DNA from: an uncultured Opitutia bacterium
GTDB taxonomy: Bacteria > Verrucomicrobiota > Verrucomicrobiia > Opitutales > Opitutaceae
Reading direction: 5' to 3'
NCBI GenBank assembly: GCA_903827245.1
Contig: CAIKHO010000070.1
Span: 1-54,772 of the forward strand
DNA length: 54,772 nucleotides
Shown piece by piece: positions 7,807 to 17,027 of the stretch. The position numbers and the translations under genes are program-made. The notes below the pieces were generated by a model that was given only the letters and a program-made list of their open reading frames with translations, did not search any database and was not told the DNA's origin. How positions within the stretch are numbered: position 1 is the first letter of the stretch; each line of letters begins with the position of its first letter.

Positions 7807-10134
7807 ATGCCGAAAAACATCCCCCTGCTCGCCTCCCGGTCGCACCGCCTGCTCCCACTCATTGCGTTTGCCGCGATGGCCACGGCTCCGCTGCTCCGCG
7901 CCGCCGACTCCGCCCCGGTCGTTGCCAAGCCGGCCTCCTCCGCGGCCGTCACGGTCACCGAGGATGATAATGTCTTCACCCTCGCCAACGGGATCGTCAC
8001 GGCCCGCGTCAACAAGCGCACCGGTGAGCTGCAGGGGCTGGTCTACCAGGGCATCGACACGATGGGCCACGACCAGGGCCACTCCGGGGTCTGGGAGCAG
8101 GACCCCTCTGCGGCAGCGAAGGTCGGCGGCCTGACCCAATCCCTCACCATCGACCCGGCGAAAAACGGCGGCGCGCGCGCCGAGGTTTCCATCAAGGGCG
8201 TCACCGGCGGCAAGGCGGGCCTGACGCCCGGCTCCCCCGGCGGCGCGGCCGGTGGCACCATGAACCTGGACCTGGAAATCCGCTACGCGTTGGGCCGCGG
8301 CGAGAGCGGCGTCTATACCTACGCAATCTTTTCGCATCCCGATTCCTACGGGCCGCTCAACGTGCCGGAGAGCCGCTACGTCGCGTTTCTCAACCAGACC
8401 TTCGACTGGATCTCGGTGGACGCGGACCGCAACATGCTCGAGGCCGCGCCAACCGACTGGGGCACCGGTGTCGTCGTCCATGCCAAGGAACAGCGGATCA
8501 TGAGCAAGGGCGTCTACAAAAACTCCGTCGAGCACAAGTACAGCTACAACGCCGTGCAGTACAAAATCCCCGCCTACGGCTGGTCGAGCACCAAGGACCA
8601 TGTCGGCATCTGGTTCATCAATCCGACCATCGAGTACCTCAGCGGCGGCGCGACGAAGCAGGAGCTGGTCTGCCACTTCGGCGACAACGGCAACCCGGAC
8701 CCCATCATCCTCGATTACTGGCGCGGCACCCACTACGGCGGCGGCGCCACCGCCAGCGTCGCCGCGGGCGAAAGCTGGAACAAGGTCGTCGGTCCGATCT
8801 TCATCTACGTCAACTCGCTGTCCGCCTTTAGGACGCCCACCCCGGCCGACCTCGACACGCTGGCCGCCACGGCAGGCAACCCGACCCTCCCGAAGGCCTG
8901 GAAGGACAACCAGACCGCCTTGTGGCAGGAAGCGCTCCAGCAGGCGAAAAAGGAAACCGCGAAATGGCCCTACGACTGGGTCAATGGCGTGGACTATCCG
9001 CACAAAAATGAGCGGGGAAGCGTGACCGGCCGGCTGGTGCTCAACGACCCGCAGGCCGCCTCGACCAAGCTGCCCCATCTCACCGTGGGCCTCGCCTATC
9101 CGGATTACGTCACGGGCGGCGGCAACGTCGCACCCGCTCCCGCACCCGACGAAGCTCCCTCTCCCAAGGCGGCAGCTCCCGGCGGACCCGGTGGCGCGTC
9201 CCGGGGCGGCCGCGGCCGCGGCGGCTTCGGCGGTCCCCGCACGATCGACTGGGTGCACGACGCCAAGCACTACCAATTCTGGAACGATGGCAGCGAGGAC
9301 GGCAAATTCACCCTCACCAACGTCCGTCCCGGCACCTACACGCTGCATGCGTTTGCCGACGGCGTGCTGGGCGAATTCGCGCAGACCAACATCACCGTCG
9401 TGGCCGGCAAACCGCTCGACCTCGGCCGGCTCGAGTGGAAACCCGTCCGTTACGGGAAACAGGTCTGGGAGATCGGCTACCCGGACCGCACCGGCGGAAA
9501 ATTCTTCAAGGGCGATCGCGAGAACTACTGGCTCTGGGGCTGGGGCCTGCGTTATCCCCTGCTCTTCCCGAACGACATCACTTACACCATCGGCAAAAGC
9601 GACTACCACAAGGACTGGTTCTTCCAGCAGACCCCGCACAGCGAGACTACGGCTTGGCTGAATCCCGACGCGAAGGATCCCGCCAACCAGCGCTTCGGCT
9701 GGGTCAAGGCGGAGTCGCTCACGGAATATCCCCAAACCAACACAACGGGCCCCTGGAAGATTTACGGACGCGGCCGCGCGACCACCTGGACGATCAAGTT
9801 CAACATGGACAAGGCCGCGCAGGGCCAGGCAGCCCTCCGCATCGCGCTGGCCGGCGCCGATGCCAACGGCGGCTTGGCCGTGGCGGTCAACGGCCAGAGC
9901 GTTGGCACGATCCGGCCGGCGTCCACCAACGCCCTCCGCTACAACACCAACAAGGGCGTCTGGCAGGAACTGCCCGTGAAGTTCGACGCCACGCTGCTGA
10001 AGGCGGGTGAAAACGAAATCCAGCTCACGGTCCCCGCCGGGGAGCTCACCTCCGGCGTGGTCTACGATTACCTCCGGCTCGAACTCGACGAGAACCAGAA
10101 GTTCGAAAGCAAGCCCGTCGCGTTCGCCAACTGA
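7807..10134 (+). CDS. Secreted rhamnogalacturonan lyase, polysaccharide lyase family 4 type (paralogue 1)
   Basis: Predicted to cleave the rhamnogalacturonan-I backbone of pectin by beta-elimination outside the cytoplasm. The 775-residue product begins with a signal peptide (Arg/His-rich start, LLPLIAFAAMATAPLLRA, cut near AAD). Then comes the RhgB-like N-terminal domain (NGIVTARVNKRTGELQGLVY), the active-site region VEHKYSYNAVQYKIPAYGW and HVGIWFINPTIEYL, and a GTHYGGG stretch matching the conserved STHYAG block of plant lyases. A fibronectin-like domain (FTLTNVRPGTYTLHAFADG) and a C-terminal CBM-like domain follow. Unlike its two paralogues it has a Pro/Ala then Gly/Arg-rich insert at about residues 437-478. 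ATG 7807 is chosen because it directly precedes the signal peptide. The family call is firm; substrate is inferred. Confidence 0.92.
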   Translation: MPKNIPLLASRSHRLLPLIAFAAMATAPLLRAADSAPVVAKPASSAAVTVTEDDNVFTLANGIVTARVNKRTGELQGLVYQGIDTMGHDQGHSGVWEQDPSAAAKVGGLTQSLTIDPAKNGGARAEVSIKGVTGGKAGLTPGSPGGAAGGTMNLDLEIRYALGRGESGVYTYAIFSHPDSYGPLNVPESRYVAFLNQTFDWISVDADRNMLEAAPTDWGTGVVVHAKEQRIMSKGVYKNSVEHKYSYNAVQYKIPAYGWSSTKDHVGIWFINPTIEYLSGGATKQELVCHFGDNGNPDPIILDYWRGTHYGGGATASVAAGESWNKVVGPIFIYVNSLSAFRTPTPADLDTLAATAGNPTLPKAWKDNQTALWQEALQQAKKETAKWPYDWVNGVDYPHKNERGSVTGRLVLNDPQAASTKLPHLTVGLAYPDYVTGGGNVAPAPAPDEAPSPKAAAPGGPGGASRGGRGRGGFGGPRTIDWVHDAKHYQFWNDGSEDGKFTLTNVRPGTYTLHAFADGVLGEFAQTNITVVAGKPLDLGRLEWKPVRYGKQVWEIGYPDRTGGKFFKGDRENYWLWGWGLRYPLLFPNDITYTIGKSDYHKDWFFQQTPHSETTAWLNPDAKDPANQRFGWVKAESLTEYPQTNTTGPWKIYGRGRATTWTIKFNMDKAAQGQAALRIALAGADANGGLAVAVNGQSVGTIRPASTNALRYNTNKGVWQELPVKFDATLLKAGENEIQLTVPAGELTSGVVYDYLRLELDENQKFESKPVAFAN

Positions 10135-10146
10135 GCATTTCCCCTC

Positions 10147-10177
10147 GTAGGGGCGTTCCTTGCGGACGCCCTCGGGC
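10147..10177. repeat. Interspersed repeat, family D copy 1 (half)
   Basis: GTAGGGGCGTTCCTTGCGG followed by ACGCCCTCGGGC, 12 bases after the first lyase stop. The same text follows the second lyase, so it travelled with the duplicated unit; it also occurs after pgi. Confidence 0.75.
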
Positions 10178-10190
10178 CTCGGAACCCGGA

Positions 10191-10266
10191 ATTTCACACA
10201 GAGGCACGGAGGACACTGAGGTCGATCATCGCGAATCCTCCGTGTCCCCCATGCCTCTGTGTGAAA
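10191..10266. repeat. Interspersed palindrome, family I copy
   Basis: Left arm TTTCACACAGAGGCACGGAG pairs with the right arm CTCCGTGTCCCCCATGCCTC followed by TGTGTGAAA, across a short loop. A near-identical palindrome lies at 18179-18259. Confidence 0.8.
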
Positions 10267-10279
10267 CCACTTCCCGCAG

Positions 10280-10346
10280 TCCGAAATCCCGGATGACGCG
10301 TCTTGCTGCACGGTAGATTCCCGGTCTAAAACGACTCCACCCCGCC
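10280..10346 (+). repeat. Leader block shared by the first two PL4 genes, copy 2
   Basis: Aligned to 7741-7806 through TCCGAAATCCCGG, GACGCGTCTTGCTG and CCACCCCGCCATGC, ending at the second lyase start codon. The third lyase lacks this block. Confidence 0.7.
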
Positions 10347-12524
10347 ATGCTGAAAACCCTCCCCATGCCCGCTTTCCGCCTCCGCCGTCTCGTCGCTTTT
10401 GCAATGATTGCCACGGCTTCATCGCTCCGCGCCGCGGACACTGCCCCGGTCATCGACAAAACCACCTCCAAAGCACCGGTCACCATCACCGACAACGGCC
10501 GCTCGTGGACGCTCGACAACGGCATCGTCAAGGCGACGGTCGACAAGGGCAGCGGCCGCATGAGTTCGCTGGTCTATCACGGCGTCAACACCATCGGCGG
10601 TGGTGGCTATTGGGAGCAGACCCCGCAGAACTATCCCCAATTGACCAACACCATCACGATCGACCCTGCGGCCAACGGCGGTGAGCGCGGCGAGGTGTCG
10701 GTCAAGGGCGTGAGCGGAGGCAAAAGCTTCGACATGGAGTTCCGCTACACGCTGACCCGCGGCACCAGCGGCATCTACGTCTACGGAATCTACACGCACC
10801 CCGCCTCCTACGGCCGCATGGGTGAGGGCGAGAGCCGCTACATCACGAAGCTGAACCACTCGTTCAACTGGCTCTCGGTGGATGCCGACCGGAACCTGCT
10901 CGAATGCACCCCGGAGGACTGGGGCGCCGGCGTTGTCATCCACGCCAAGGAGCAGCGCATCCTCAGCACCGGCTACTACAAGAACACCGTCGAACACAAA
11001 TACAGCTACAACGCGGTCCAGTACAAAATTCCCGCCTACGGCTGGTCGAGCACCAAGGACCACGTCGGCGTCTGGTTCATCAATCCCACCACCGAATACC
11101 TGGCCGGCGGCGCGTCCAAGATCGAGCTGGTCGCCCACTACGACGCCAACGAGAACCCCGACCCCATCATCCTGAATTACTGGTCCGCCGGCCACTACGC
11201 CGGCGGCGCGAGCTGCAACATCCCCGCCGGCGAGGAATGGAACAAGGTCGTCGGCCCGATGCTGGTTTACTGCAACGCGCTCTCCACGGCCAAGGCCGCG
11301 TCGCCCGCCGATCTCGCCACCCTCGAGGCCACCGCTGGCAACCCGACCGTGCCACCCGCCTGGACGGCCAATGCGAACGCGCTCTTCAACGATGCGCTGT
11401 CGCAGGCAAAAACCGAAAAGTCCCGCTGGCCCTACGAGTGGGTCAACGGCGTCGACTACCCGCACAAGAACGAGCGCGCCAATGTCACCGGCCAGCTCGT
11501 GCTAAAGGACCCGCAGGCAGCCTCGACCAAGCTCCCTCACCTCACGGTCGGCCTGGCCCACCCGGATTACCCCGGCGGCAGCCCGCGCGCGGGCAACAAC
11601 GGGGTCGTCACTTGGCCGCACGATGGAAATTACTACCAGTTCTGGAATGATGGCACCGACGACGGCAAGTTCACCCTGACGAACGTGCGCGCCGGCAAAT
11701 ATACGTTGCACGCGTTCGCCGATGGCGTGCTCGGCGAGTTCGCGCAGACCGACATCACCGTCGAGGCCGGCAAGGCCCTCGACCTTGGCAAACTCGATTG
11801 GAAACCTGTGCGCTACGGGAAGCAGGTTTGGGACATCGGCTACCCCGACCGCACCGGCGGCAAGTTCTTCAAGGGCGACGGCGCCAACTACTGGCTCTGG
11901 GGCTGGTGCCTGCGCTACCCGCTGCTCTTCCCGAACGACATCACCTACACTATCGGCAAGAGCGATTACCGGAAGGACTGGTTCTTCCAGCAGACGCCGC
12001 ACAGCGAATCCCTGGCGTGGCTGAATACTGCGGCCAAGGATCCCGCCAACCAGCGCTTCGGCTGGGTCAAGACCGAGTCGGTCGCGCAATACCCGCATAC
12101 CAACGAGGCCGGTCCATGGAAGATCTACGGCAACGGCCGCGCGACCACCTGGACGATCAAGTTCAACCTCGCCAACGCGCCCAAGGGCCAGGCGACCCTG
12201 CGCGTGGCGCTGGCCGGCTCCGATGGCACGTCCGGACTCGCCAATCCCGGCGCACCCGGCGGACTCGCGGTGGGCGTCAACGGCCAGGGCGTCGGCTCCA
12301 TCCACTTCATTTCCACCAATGGCCTGCGTTACAACACCAACACCGGCGTCTGGCGGGAATACCGGCAGGCGTTCGACGCCTCGCAGCTGAAGGCCGGCGA
12401 AAACGAAATCCAGCTCACCGTCCCTGCCGGGGAACTCACCTCCGGCGTGGTGTACGATTACCTGCGGCTTGAACTCGACGAGAACCAAACGTTCGCGGGC
12501 AAGCCCGTCGCCTCGGCCAATTGA
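10347..12524 (+). CDS. Secreted rhamnogalacturonan lyase, polysaccharide lyase family 4 type (paralogue 2)
   Basis: Predicted extracellular pectin rhamnogalacturonan-I lyase, 725 residues. A signal peptide (FRLRRLVAFAMIATASSLRA, cut near AAD) precedes the RhgB-like domain (WTLDNGIVKATVDKGSGRMS). The active-site region reads VEHKYSYNAVQYKIPAYGW, HVGVWFINPTTEYLAGG and SAGHYAGGA; the His of this last block corresponds to the conserved His in the STHYAG block of plant enzymes. A fibronectin-like domain (FTLTNVRAGKYTLHAFADG) and a CBM-like domain ending VVYDYLRLELDENQ follow. It is clearly the closest relative of paralogue 1, sharing its leader block and its 3-prime family D repeat, but lacks the Gly/Arg insert. 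In-frame ATG at 10365 (MPAFRL) is a possible alternative start. Confidence 0.92.
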   Translation: MLKTLPMPAFRLRRLVAFAMIATASSLRAADTAPVIDKTTSKAPVTITDNGRSWTLDNGIVKATVDKGSGRMSSLVYHGVNTIGGGGYWEQTPQNYPQLTNTITIDPAANGGERGEVSVKGVSGGKSFDMEFRYTLTRGTSGIYVYGIYTHPASYGRMGEGESRYITKLNHSFNWLSVDADRNLLECTPEDWGAGVVIHAKEQRILSTGYYKNTVEHKYSYNAVQYKIPAYGWSSTKDHVGVWFINPTTEYLAGGASKIELVAHYDANENPDPIILNYWSAGHYAGGASCNIPAGEEWNKVVGPMLVYCNALSTAKAASPADLATLEATAGNPTVPPAWTANANALFNDALSQAKTEKSRWPYEWVNGVDYPHKNERANVTGQLVLKDPQAASTKLPHLTVGLAHPDYPGGSPRAGNNGVVTWPHDGNYYQFWNDGTDDGKFTLTNVRAGKYTLHAFADGVLGEFAQTDITVEAGKALDLGKLDWKPVRYGKQVWDIGYPDRTGGKFFKGDGANYWLWGWCLRYPLLFPNDITYTIGKSDYRKDWFFQQTPHSESLAWLNTAAKDPANQRFGWVKTESVAQYPHTNEAGPWKIYGNGRATTWTIKFNLANAPKGQATLRVALAGSDGTSGLANPGAPGGLAVGVNGQGVGSIHFISTNGLRYNTNTGVWREYRQAFDASQLKAGENEIQLTVPAGELTSGVVYDYLRLELDENQTFAGKPVASAN

Positions 12525-12535
12525 GCCTTCACCTC

Positions 12536-12587
12536 GTAGGGGCGTTCCTTGCGGACGCCCTCGGGCGGCGACAAGCACCGCCCCTAC
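12536..12587. repeat. Interspersed palindrome, family D copy 2
   Basis: GTAGGGGCGTTCCTTGCGG at the left and GCACCGCCCCTAC at the right form a short imperfect hairpin 11 bases after the second lyase stop. It corresponds to 10147-10177 after the first lyase, with a fuller right arm. Confidence 0.75.
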
Positions 12588-12644
12588 ATTCGACCCATTC
12601 TCACCTTGTTGAAGATTAATTAAAGAGGTGACGAGCGCCTGGGG

Positions 12645-12705
12645 GTAACGCGATGCTTCAGCCCGCGTCTTTTGCCTAGGAGTGCGGGCTGAAGCACCGC
12701 GCTAC
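12645..12705. repeat. Palindrome, family H (single copy here)
   Basis: Arms GTAACGCGATGCTTCAGCCC and GGGCTGAAGCACCGCGCTAC pair with few mismatches across about 20 bases. It lies in the 241-base gap before the third lyase. The sequence style is that of dispersed bacterial repeats, but no second copy occurs in the window. Confidence 0.7.
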
Positions 12706-12765
12706 TCCAGACTTTCGCCGTCTCTTCTTTGGGTAATGCTCCGTAGGTTCCAATCCCTTTTCCCC

Positions 12766-14898
12766 ATGAATACTCCCCTGTCTCTCCGACTGCGCCACCT
12801 CCTCGTGGCTACATTCGCTTCTGTCACTCTCACCCTCCCCGCACTTCGCGCCGCCGATACGGCGCCGACCGTCGCCAAGATCGCCGTCAATGCTCCAGTG
12901 ACCGTCACCGACAGCGCTGACGCCTGGATCCTCGACAATGGCATCGTCAAGGCGACGGTGCAGAAGAAGAACGGCAAGATGACCTCGCTCATCTACCAGG
13001 GCCAGGAGACGCTCACCCGCAATTCCGAGAGCTGGGAGCAACTCGCGACCGGTACCGTCACCCAGGCCATGACCATCGATCCCGCGACCAACGGCGGCGC
13101 ACGCGCCGAGGTCGCCGTGAAGGGCGTGACCGGCCGCATGGACATCGAACTGCGCTACACCCTCGAGCGCGGCGTCAGCGGCTTCTACACCTATGGCATT
13201 TACTCGCACGGCGCCAATTATCCCGCCGCGGGCGAGGGTGAGAGCCGTTTCATCAACCAGCTCACGTCCAACTTCGACTGGCTCTCGGTCGATGCCGACC
13301 GGAACATGCCGATGTGCGCCAACGCGGACACGCGCGCCGGCGTCGTCATTCACGCCAAGGAGCAGCGCATCCTCAGCACCGGCATCTACAAGGACTCGGT
13401 CGAGCACAAATACAGTTACTGCGCCGAGATGTACAAGCTGCCCGCCTACGGCTGGTCCAGCATCAAGGATCATGTCGGCATCTGGTTCATCAATCCCTCC
13501 AACGAGTACCTCGGCGGCGGCCCCACCCGGATCGACCTGGTCTGCCACATGGGCGCCACGATGCTCGATTACTGGACGTCCGGCCACTACGCCGGTGGCG
13601 CTGCCTGCAACATTCCCGCCGGGCAGGTGTGGAACAAGGTCATCGGCCCGATCTTTGTTTACTGCAACGCGCTGCAGACCGCCGTGACGCCCTCCCAGGC
13701 TGAGCTCGACACGCTGGCCGCCACCGCGGGCAACCCGACCATCCCGGCTTCGTGGACGGCCAACGCGAACGCGTTGTTCAACGACGCCCTCGAAAAAGCC
13801 AAGACCGTGAAGACCCAGTGGCCCTACGCCTGGGTGCAAGGCGTCGATTATCCCCAGAAAGACGGACGCGCCACCGTCACGGGCCGGCTCGCACTCAACG
13901 ACCCGCAGGCGGCCTCGACGAAGCTGCCGCATCTGTGGGTTGGCCTGACCCACCCGGATTTCGCCGGCGGAGGCAGCGCCTTCGCGCTGCGCTCGGGCAA
14001 CGGCAAGCTCGTCACCTGGGATCACGACGCGAATTACTACCAGTTCTGGGCCGAGGGCAGCGAGGACGGCCGGTTCTCCCTCGCGAACGTCCGCCCGGGC
14101 ACCTACACGCTGCACGCGTTTGCCGAGGGCGTGCTCGGCGAGTTCGCGCAGACCGACATCACCGTCGAGGCCGGCAAGGCGCTCGACCTCGGCCGGCTCG
14201 AGTGGAAGCCCGTCCGCTACGGCCAACAGGTCTGGGACATCGGCTACCCGGACCGCACCGGCGGAAAATTCTTCAAGGGCGACCGCGCCAACTACTGGCT
14301 CTGGGGCTGGGGCCTGCGTTACCCGCTCCTCTTCCCGAACGATATCACCTACACCATCGGCAAGAGCGACTACCACAAGGACTGGTTCTTCCAGCAGGTG
14401 CCGCACGGCGAGTCCACCGCGTGGATCAACCCTGACGCCAAGGATCCCGCCAACCAGCGCTTCGGCTGGGTGAAAGCCGAATCTCAAGCAACCTACCCGC
14501 AAACCGATCAGAACGGACCGTGGAAGATCTATGGCCATGGTCGTGCGACCACCTGGACCATCAAGTTCAACCGCGACCAGGCCGACAAGGGCCTCGCGAC
14601 CCTGCGTGTCGCGCTGGCCGGTGCCGACGGCGGGGGCGGTCTCACGGTGGGCGTCAACGGCAAGACCGTCGGCACCATCCGCACCGTCGCCACCAACGCC
14701 CTCCGCTACAACACCAACAAGGGCATGTGGCGGGAATACACCCAAGCGTTCGACGCCGCGCTGCTAAAGCCCGGCGAAAACGAAATGACCCTCACCGTCC
14801 CCGCCGGCGACCTCACCACGGGTGTCGTCTACGACTACCTCCGGCTCGAGCTCGACGAAAACGCCAAGCCGCCCGGCACGTCGGTGGCTTTAAGGTAG
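12766..14898 (+). CDS. Secreted rhamnogalacturonan lyase, polysaccharide lyase family 4 type (paralogue 3)
   Basis: Predicted extracellular pectin lyase, 710 residues, third of the tandem set. ATG 12766 gives a signal peptide (LRHLLVATFASVTLTLPALR, cut near AAD); the frame is open further upstream but that part overlaps palindrome H and looks non-coding. The RhgB-like domain reads WILDNGIVKATVQKKNGKMT. The active-site region is VEHKYSYCAEMYKLPAYGW, HVGIWFINPSNEYLGGG and TSGHYAGGA. A fibronectin-like domain (FSLANVRPGTYTLHAFAEG) and a CBM-like domain follow. It lacks eight or so residues before the GHYAGG block that the others have (ENPDPII) and its flanks differ, so it is the older duplicate. 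The three together suggest dosage or different substrate decoration. Confidence 0.92.
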   Translation: MNTPLSLRLRHLLVATFASVTLTLPALRAADTAPTVAKIAVNAPVTVTDSADAWILDNGIVKATVQKKNGKMTSLIYQGQETLTRNSESWEQLATGTVTQAMTIDPATNGGARAEVAVKGVTGRMDIELRYTLERGVSGFYTYGIYSHGANYPAAGEGESRFINQLTSNFDWLSVDADRNMPMCANADTRAGVVIHAKEQRILSTGIYKDSVEHKYSYCAEMYKLPAYGWSSIKDHVGIWFINPSNEYLGGGPTRIDLVCHMGATMLDYWTSGHYAGGAACNIPAGQVWNKVIGPIFVYCNALQTAVTPSQAELDTLAATAGNPTIPASWTANANALFNDALEKAKTVKTQWPYAWVQGVDYPQKDGRATVTGRLALNDPQAASTKLPHLWVGLTHPDFAGGGSAFALRSGNGKLVTWDHDANYYQFWAEGSEDGRFSLANVRPGTYTLHAFAEGVLGEFAQTDITVEAGKALDLGRLEWKPVRYGQQVWDIGYPDRTGGKFFKGDRANYWLWGWGLRYPLLFPNDITYTIGKSDYHKDWFFQQVPHGESTAWINPDAKDPANQRFGWVKAESQATYPQTDQNGPWKIYGHGRATTWTIKFNRDQADKGLATLRVALAGADGGGGLTVGVNGKTVGTIRTVATNALRYNTNKGMWREYTQAFDAALLKPGENEMTLTVPAGDLTTGVVYDYLRLELDENAKPPGTSVALR

Positions 14899-15196
14899 CT
14901 TGAAAGCGCCGCTGCAGGACCGGCTGTGCTCAACGGAATAATGCAATTGATGTCCAGGTCCTGCTTCTCTTCGAAACGCGGGCCTGAGCCTGGAAGGTGG
15001 CCGCCGACCTCCGGGCGGCGGATGGAACCGCAAGCAGGCCAACCGCGCCCGGAGGTCGCGGTCCACCTTATTCCGACGGCATGCCTCCGGCTCTACTCAG
15101 ATCGAGGTTAACCCTCAGCTGTGGCCTCGCGGACGGATTCCCCGAAACTTTATCCGTGCCCATCCGCGCAATCCGTGGTTAAAAATTGATCTCGCC
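14899..15196. other. Gap between the PL4 cluster and pgi
   Basis: About 300 bases with no gene seen. 14998-15068 holds a palindrome with GGTGGCCGCCGACCTCCGGG at the left and CCCGGAGGTCGCGGTCCACC at the right, related in sequence to family E (31857-31920). GTCC and CAGGTCCTGC-type short inverted repeats lie at 14916-14961. Confidence 0.6.
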
Positions 15197-16765
15197 ATGA
15201 CCTGGTCCCGCTTCAAATCCCATTACTACCAGAACCCGTCGCTCGGCCTCGCCGTCGACATCAGCCGGATTCCGTTTCCTGACGGCTACATGGAATCGAT
15301 GGAGCCACGCTTCGCCCAGGCGTTCGCCGACATGGCCGCGCTGGAAAAAGGCGCCATCGCCAACCCCGATGAGAACCGCATGGTCGGCCATTACTGGCTG
15401 CGCGCGCCACAGCTCGCCCCGACCAAGGAGATCGCCGATGAAATCACTTCGACGCTCACCGCCATCAAGGAATTTACCGCCAAGGTCCATCGCGGCGAGA
15501 TCGCCGGCCCCGCCGGCAAGTTCCGCGAGCTCCTGGTGATCGGCATCGGCGGCTCCGCCCTCGGCCCGCAGTTGGTCAGCCACGCCCTCGGGAAGCTCAA
15601 GACCGGGCGCGACAAGATGCGGGTCCATTTCTTCGACAACACCGATCCCGACGGCATTGACTACGTGCTCAAGGAAATCGGCAGCCGGCTGAAACAGACC
15701 TTGGTCGTCGTCATCTCCAAATCCGGCGGCACCGCCGAGACCCGCAACGGCATGCTCGAGGCCGCCGCCGCCTTCAAGGCCGCGGGCCTCGATTATACCA
15801 AGCATTACGTGGCCGTCACCGGTGCCGGCTCGAAGCTCGACCAAACCGCCCAGAAGGAAAACTGGCTCGCCCGTTTCCCGATGTGGGACTGGATCGGCGG
15901 ACGCACCTCCGAGCTCTGCGCCGTCGGGCTGCTGCCCGCCGCCCTGCAGGGCATCAAGATCGACCAGATGCTCGCCGGCGCCGCCGCGATGGACAAGGTC
16001 ACGCGCAAGGCCTCACTCAAGGACAACCCCGCCGCGCTCCTCGCCGCGATGTGGTACTGGTCGACGGACGGCCGCGGGTCCAAGGACATGGTTGTGCTGC
16101 CCTACAAGGACCGGCTGCTCCTCTTCTCCCGTTATCTCCAGCAACTCGTGATGGAGTCGCTCGGCAAGGAACTCGACCTGAAGGGCAACGTCGTCAACCA
16201 GGGCATCGCCGTCTACGGCAACAAGGGCTCGACCGACCAGCACGCCTACGTGCAGCAGCTCCGCGAGGGCGTGAAGAACTTCTTCGTCACGTTCATCGAG
16301 GTGCTCAAGGACCGCAACGGTCCGTCCCTCGAGGTCGATCCCGGCTCCACCGCCGGCGACTACCTGCAGGGCTTCTACCTCGGCACGCGCGACGCCCTGA
16401 GCGAGAAGGACCGCCACTCCATTACCATCACGCTCGCCGAGGTCTCGCCCAAATCGCTCGGGATGCTGATCGCCCTCTACGAGCGCGTGGTCGGCCTCTA
16501 CGCCTCGCTCATTGGCATCAACGCCTACCACCAACCCGGCGTCGAGGCCGGCAAGAAAGCCGCCAACGGCGTCATCGCCCTGAAGCTGAAGCTCACCGCC
16601 GCACTCAAGGCTGCGTCCGGGCAGACGTTCACAGCCGAGGCCCTCGCCCAGCAGGCCGGCGGCGACCCCGAACTGGCCTTCAAGATCCTCGAGCACCTCG
16701 CCGCCAATGGCACCGTGACCAAGACCGCCAAGACCCCTTGGTACGAGTCGACCTACGGGCTCTGA
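15197..16765 (+). CDS. pgi: Glucose-6-phosphate isomerase
   Basis: Interconverts glucose 6-phosphate and fructose 6-phosphate in glycolysis and gluconeogenesis. The 522-residue protein has two SIS folds: the first contains [17 protein letters not shown] and [17 protein letters not shown], the second contains [15 protein letters not shown] and ends with [17 protein letters not shown], which matches the family signature with QPGVEAGK. Length fits the bacterial form with a C-terminal extension ([17 protein letters not shown]). The start ATG gives a normal N-terminus. It stands alone between repeat-rich gaps. Confidence 0.96.
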   Translation: MTWSRFKSHYYQNPSLGLAVDISRIPFPDGYMESMEPRFAQAFADMAALEKGAIANPDENRMVGHYWLRAPQLAPTKEIADEITSTLTAIKEFTAKVHRGEIAGPAGKFRELLVIGIGGSALGPQLVSHALGKLKTGRDKMRVHFFDNTDPDGIDYVLKEIGSRLKQTLVVVISKSGGTAETRNGMLEAAAAFKAAGLDYTKHYVAVTGAGSKLDQTAQKENWLARFPMWDWIGGRTSELCAVGLLPAALQGIKIDQMLAGAAAMDKVTRKASLKDNPAALLAAMWYWSTDGRGSKDMVVLPYKDRLLLFSRYLQQLVMESLGKELDLKGNVVNQGIAVYGNKGSTDQHAYVQQLREGVKNFFVTFIEVLKDRNGPSLEVDPGSTAGDYLQGFYLGTRDALSEKDRHSITITLAEVSPKSLGMLIALYERVVGLYASLIGINAYHQPGVEAGKKAANGVIALKLKLTAALKAASGQTFTAEALAQQAGGDPELAFKILEHLAANGTVTKTAKTPWYESTYGL

Positions 16766-16766
16766 A

Positions 16767-16877
16767 GTAGCGGCGTCCCTTGCGGACGCCCGGTTTGCAA
16801 GCCGGGGAGCAGGGGGTCCGCCCCTCCGGCTGGCTCGGGGCCCTGAGCTTGTCGAACGGGCAAGGAACGCCCCCTAC
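16767..16877. repeat. Interspersed palindrome, family D copy 3
   Basis: Arms GTAGCGGCGTCCCTTGC and GCAAGGAACGCCCCCTAC enclose about 75 bases that include a GAGCTTGTCGAACGGG stretch. It starts one base after the pgi stop codon and could act as its transcript end. Confidence 0.75.
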
Positions 16878-17027
16878 GCTCAAACCTTCCGCCTCTCTAC
16901 TCTCAGCTCTGGACTCTCGACTCCCTCGTCCCACTCAAGCGATGGAACTAAGCCCTCCCGCACCACTCTCAACCCCATGACCAAGGTTCTTGCGCAATCT
17001 CGTTTTAGTCCTATTTATTCCCTCCAC

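Noticed and set aside
7519-10422. Very long minus-strand open frames opposite the PL4 genes (also 5390-7306, 10419-11465 and 12676-14745)
   Set aside because: These are antisense shadows of high-GC genes. Their protein text is rich in Gly, Arg, Val and Asp with no family motif, and the plus-strand frames hold clear conserved domains.
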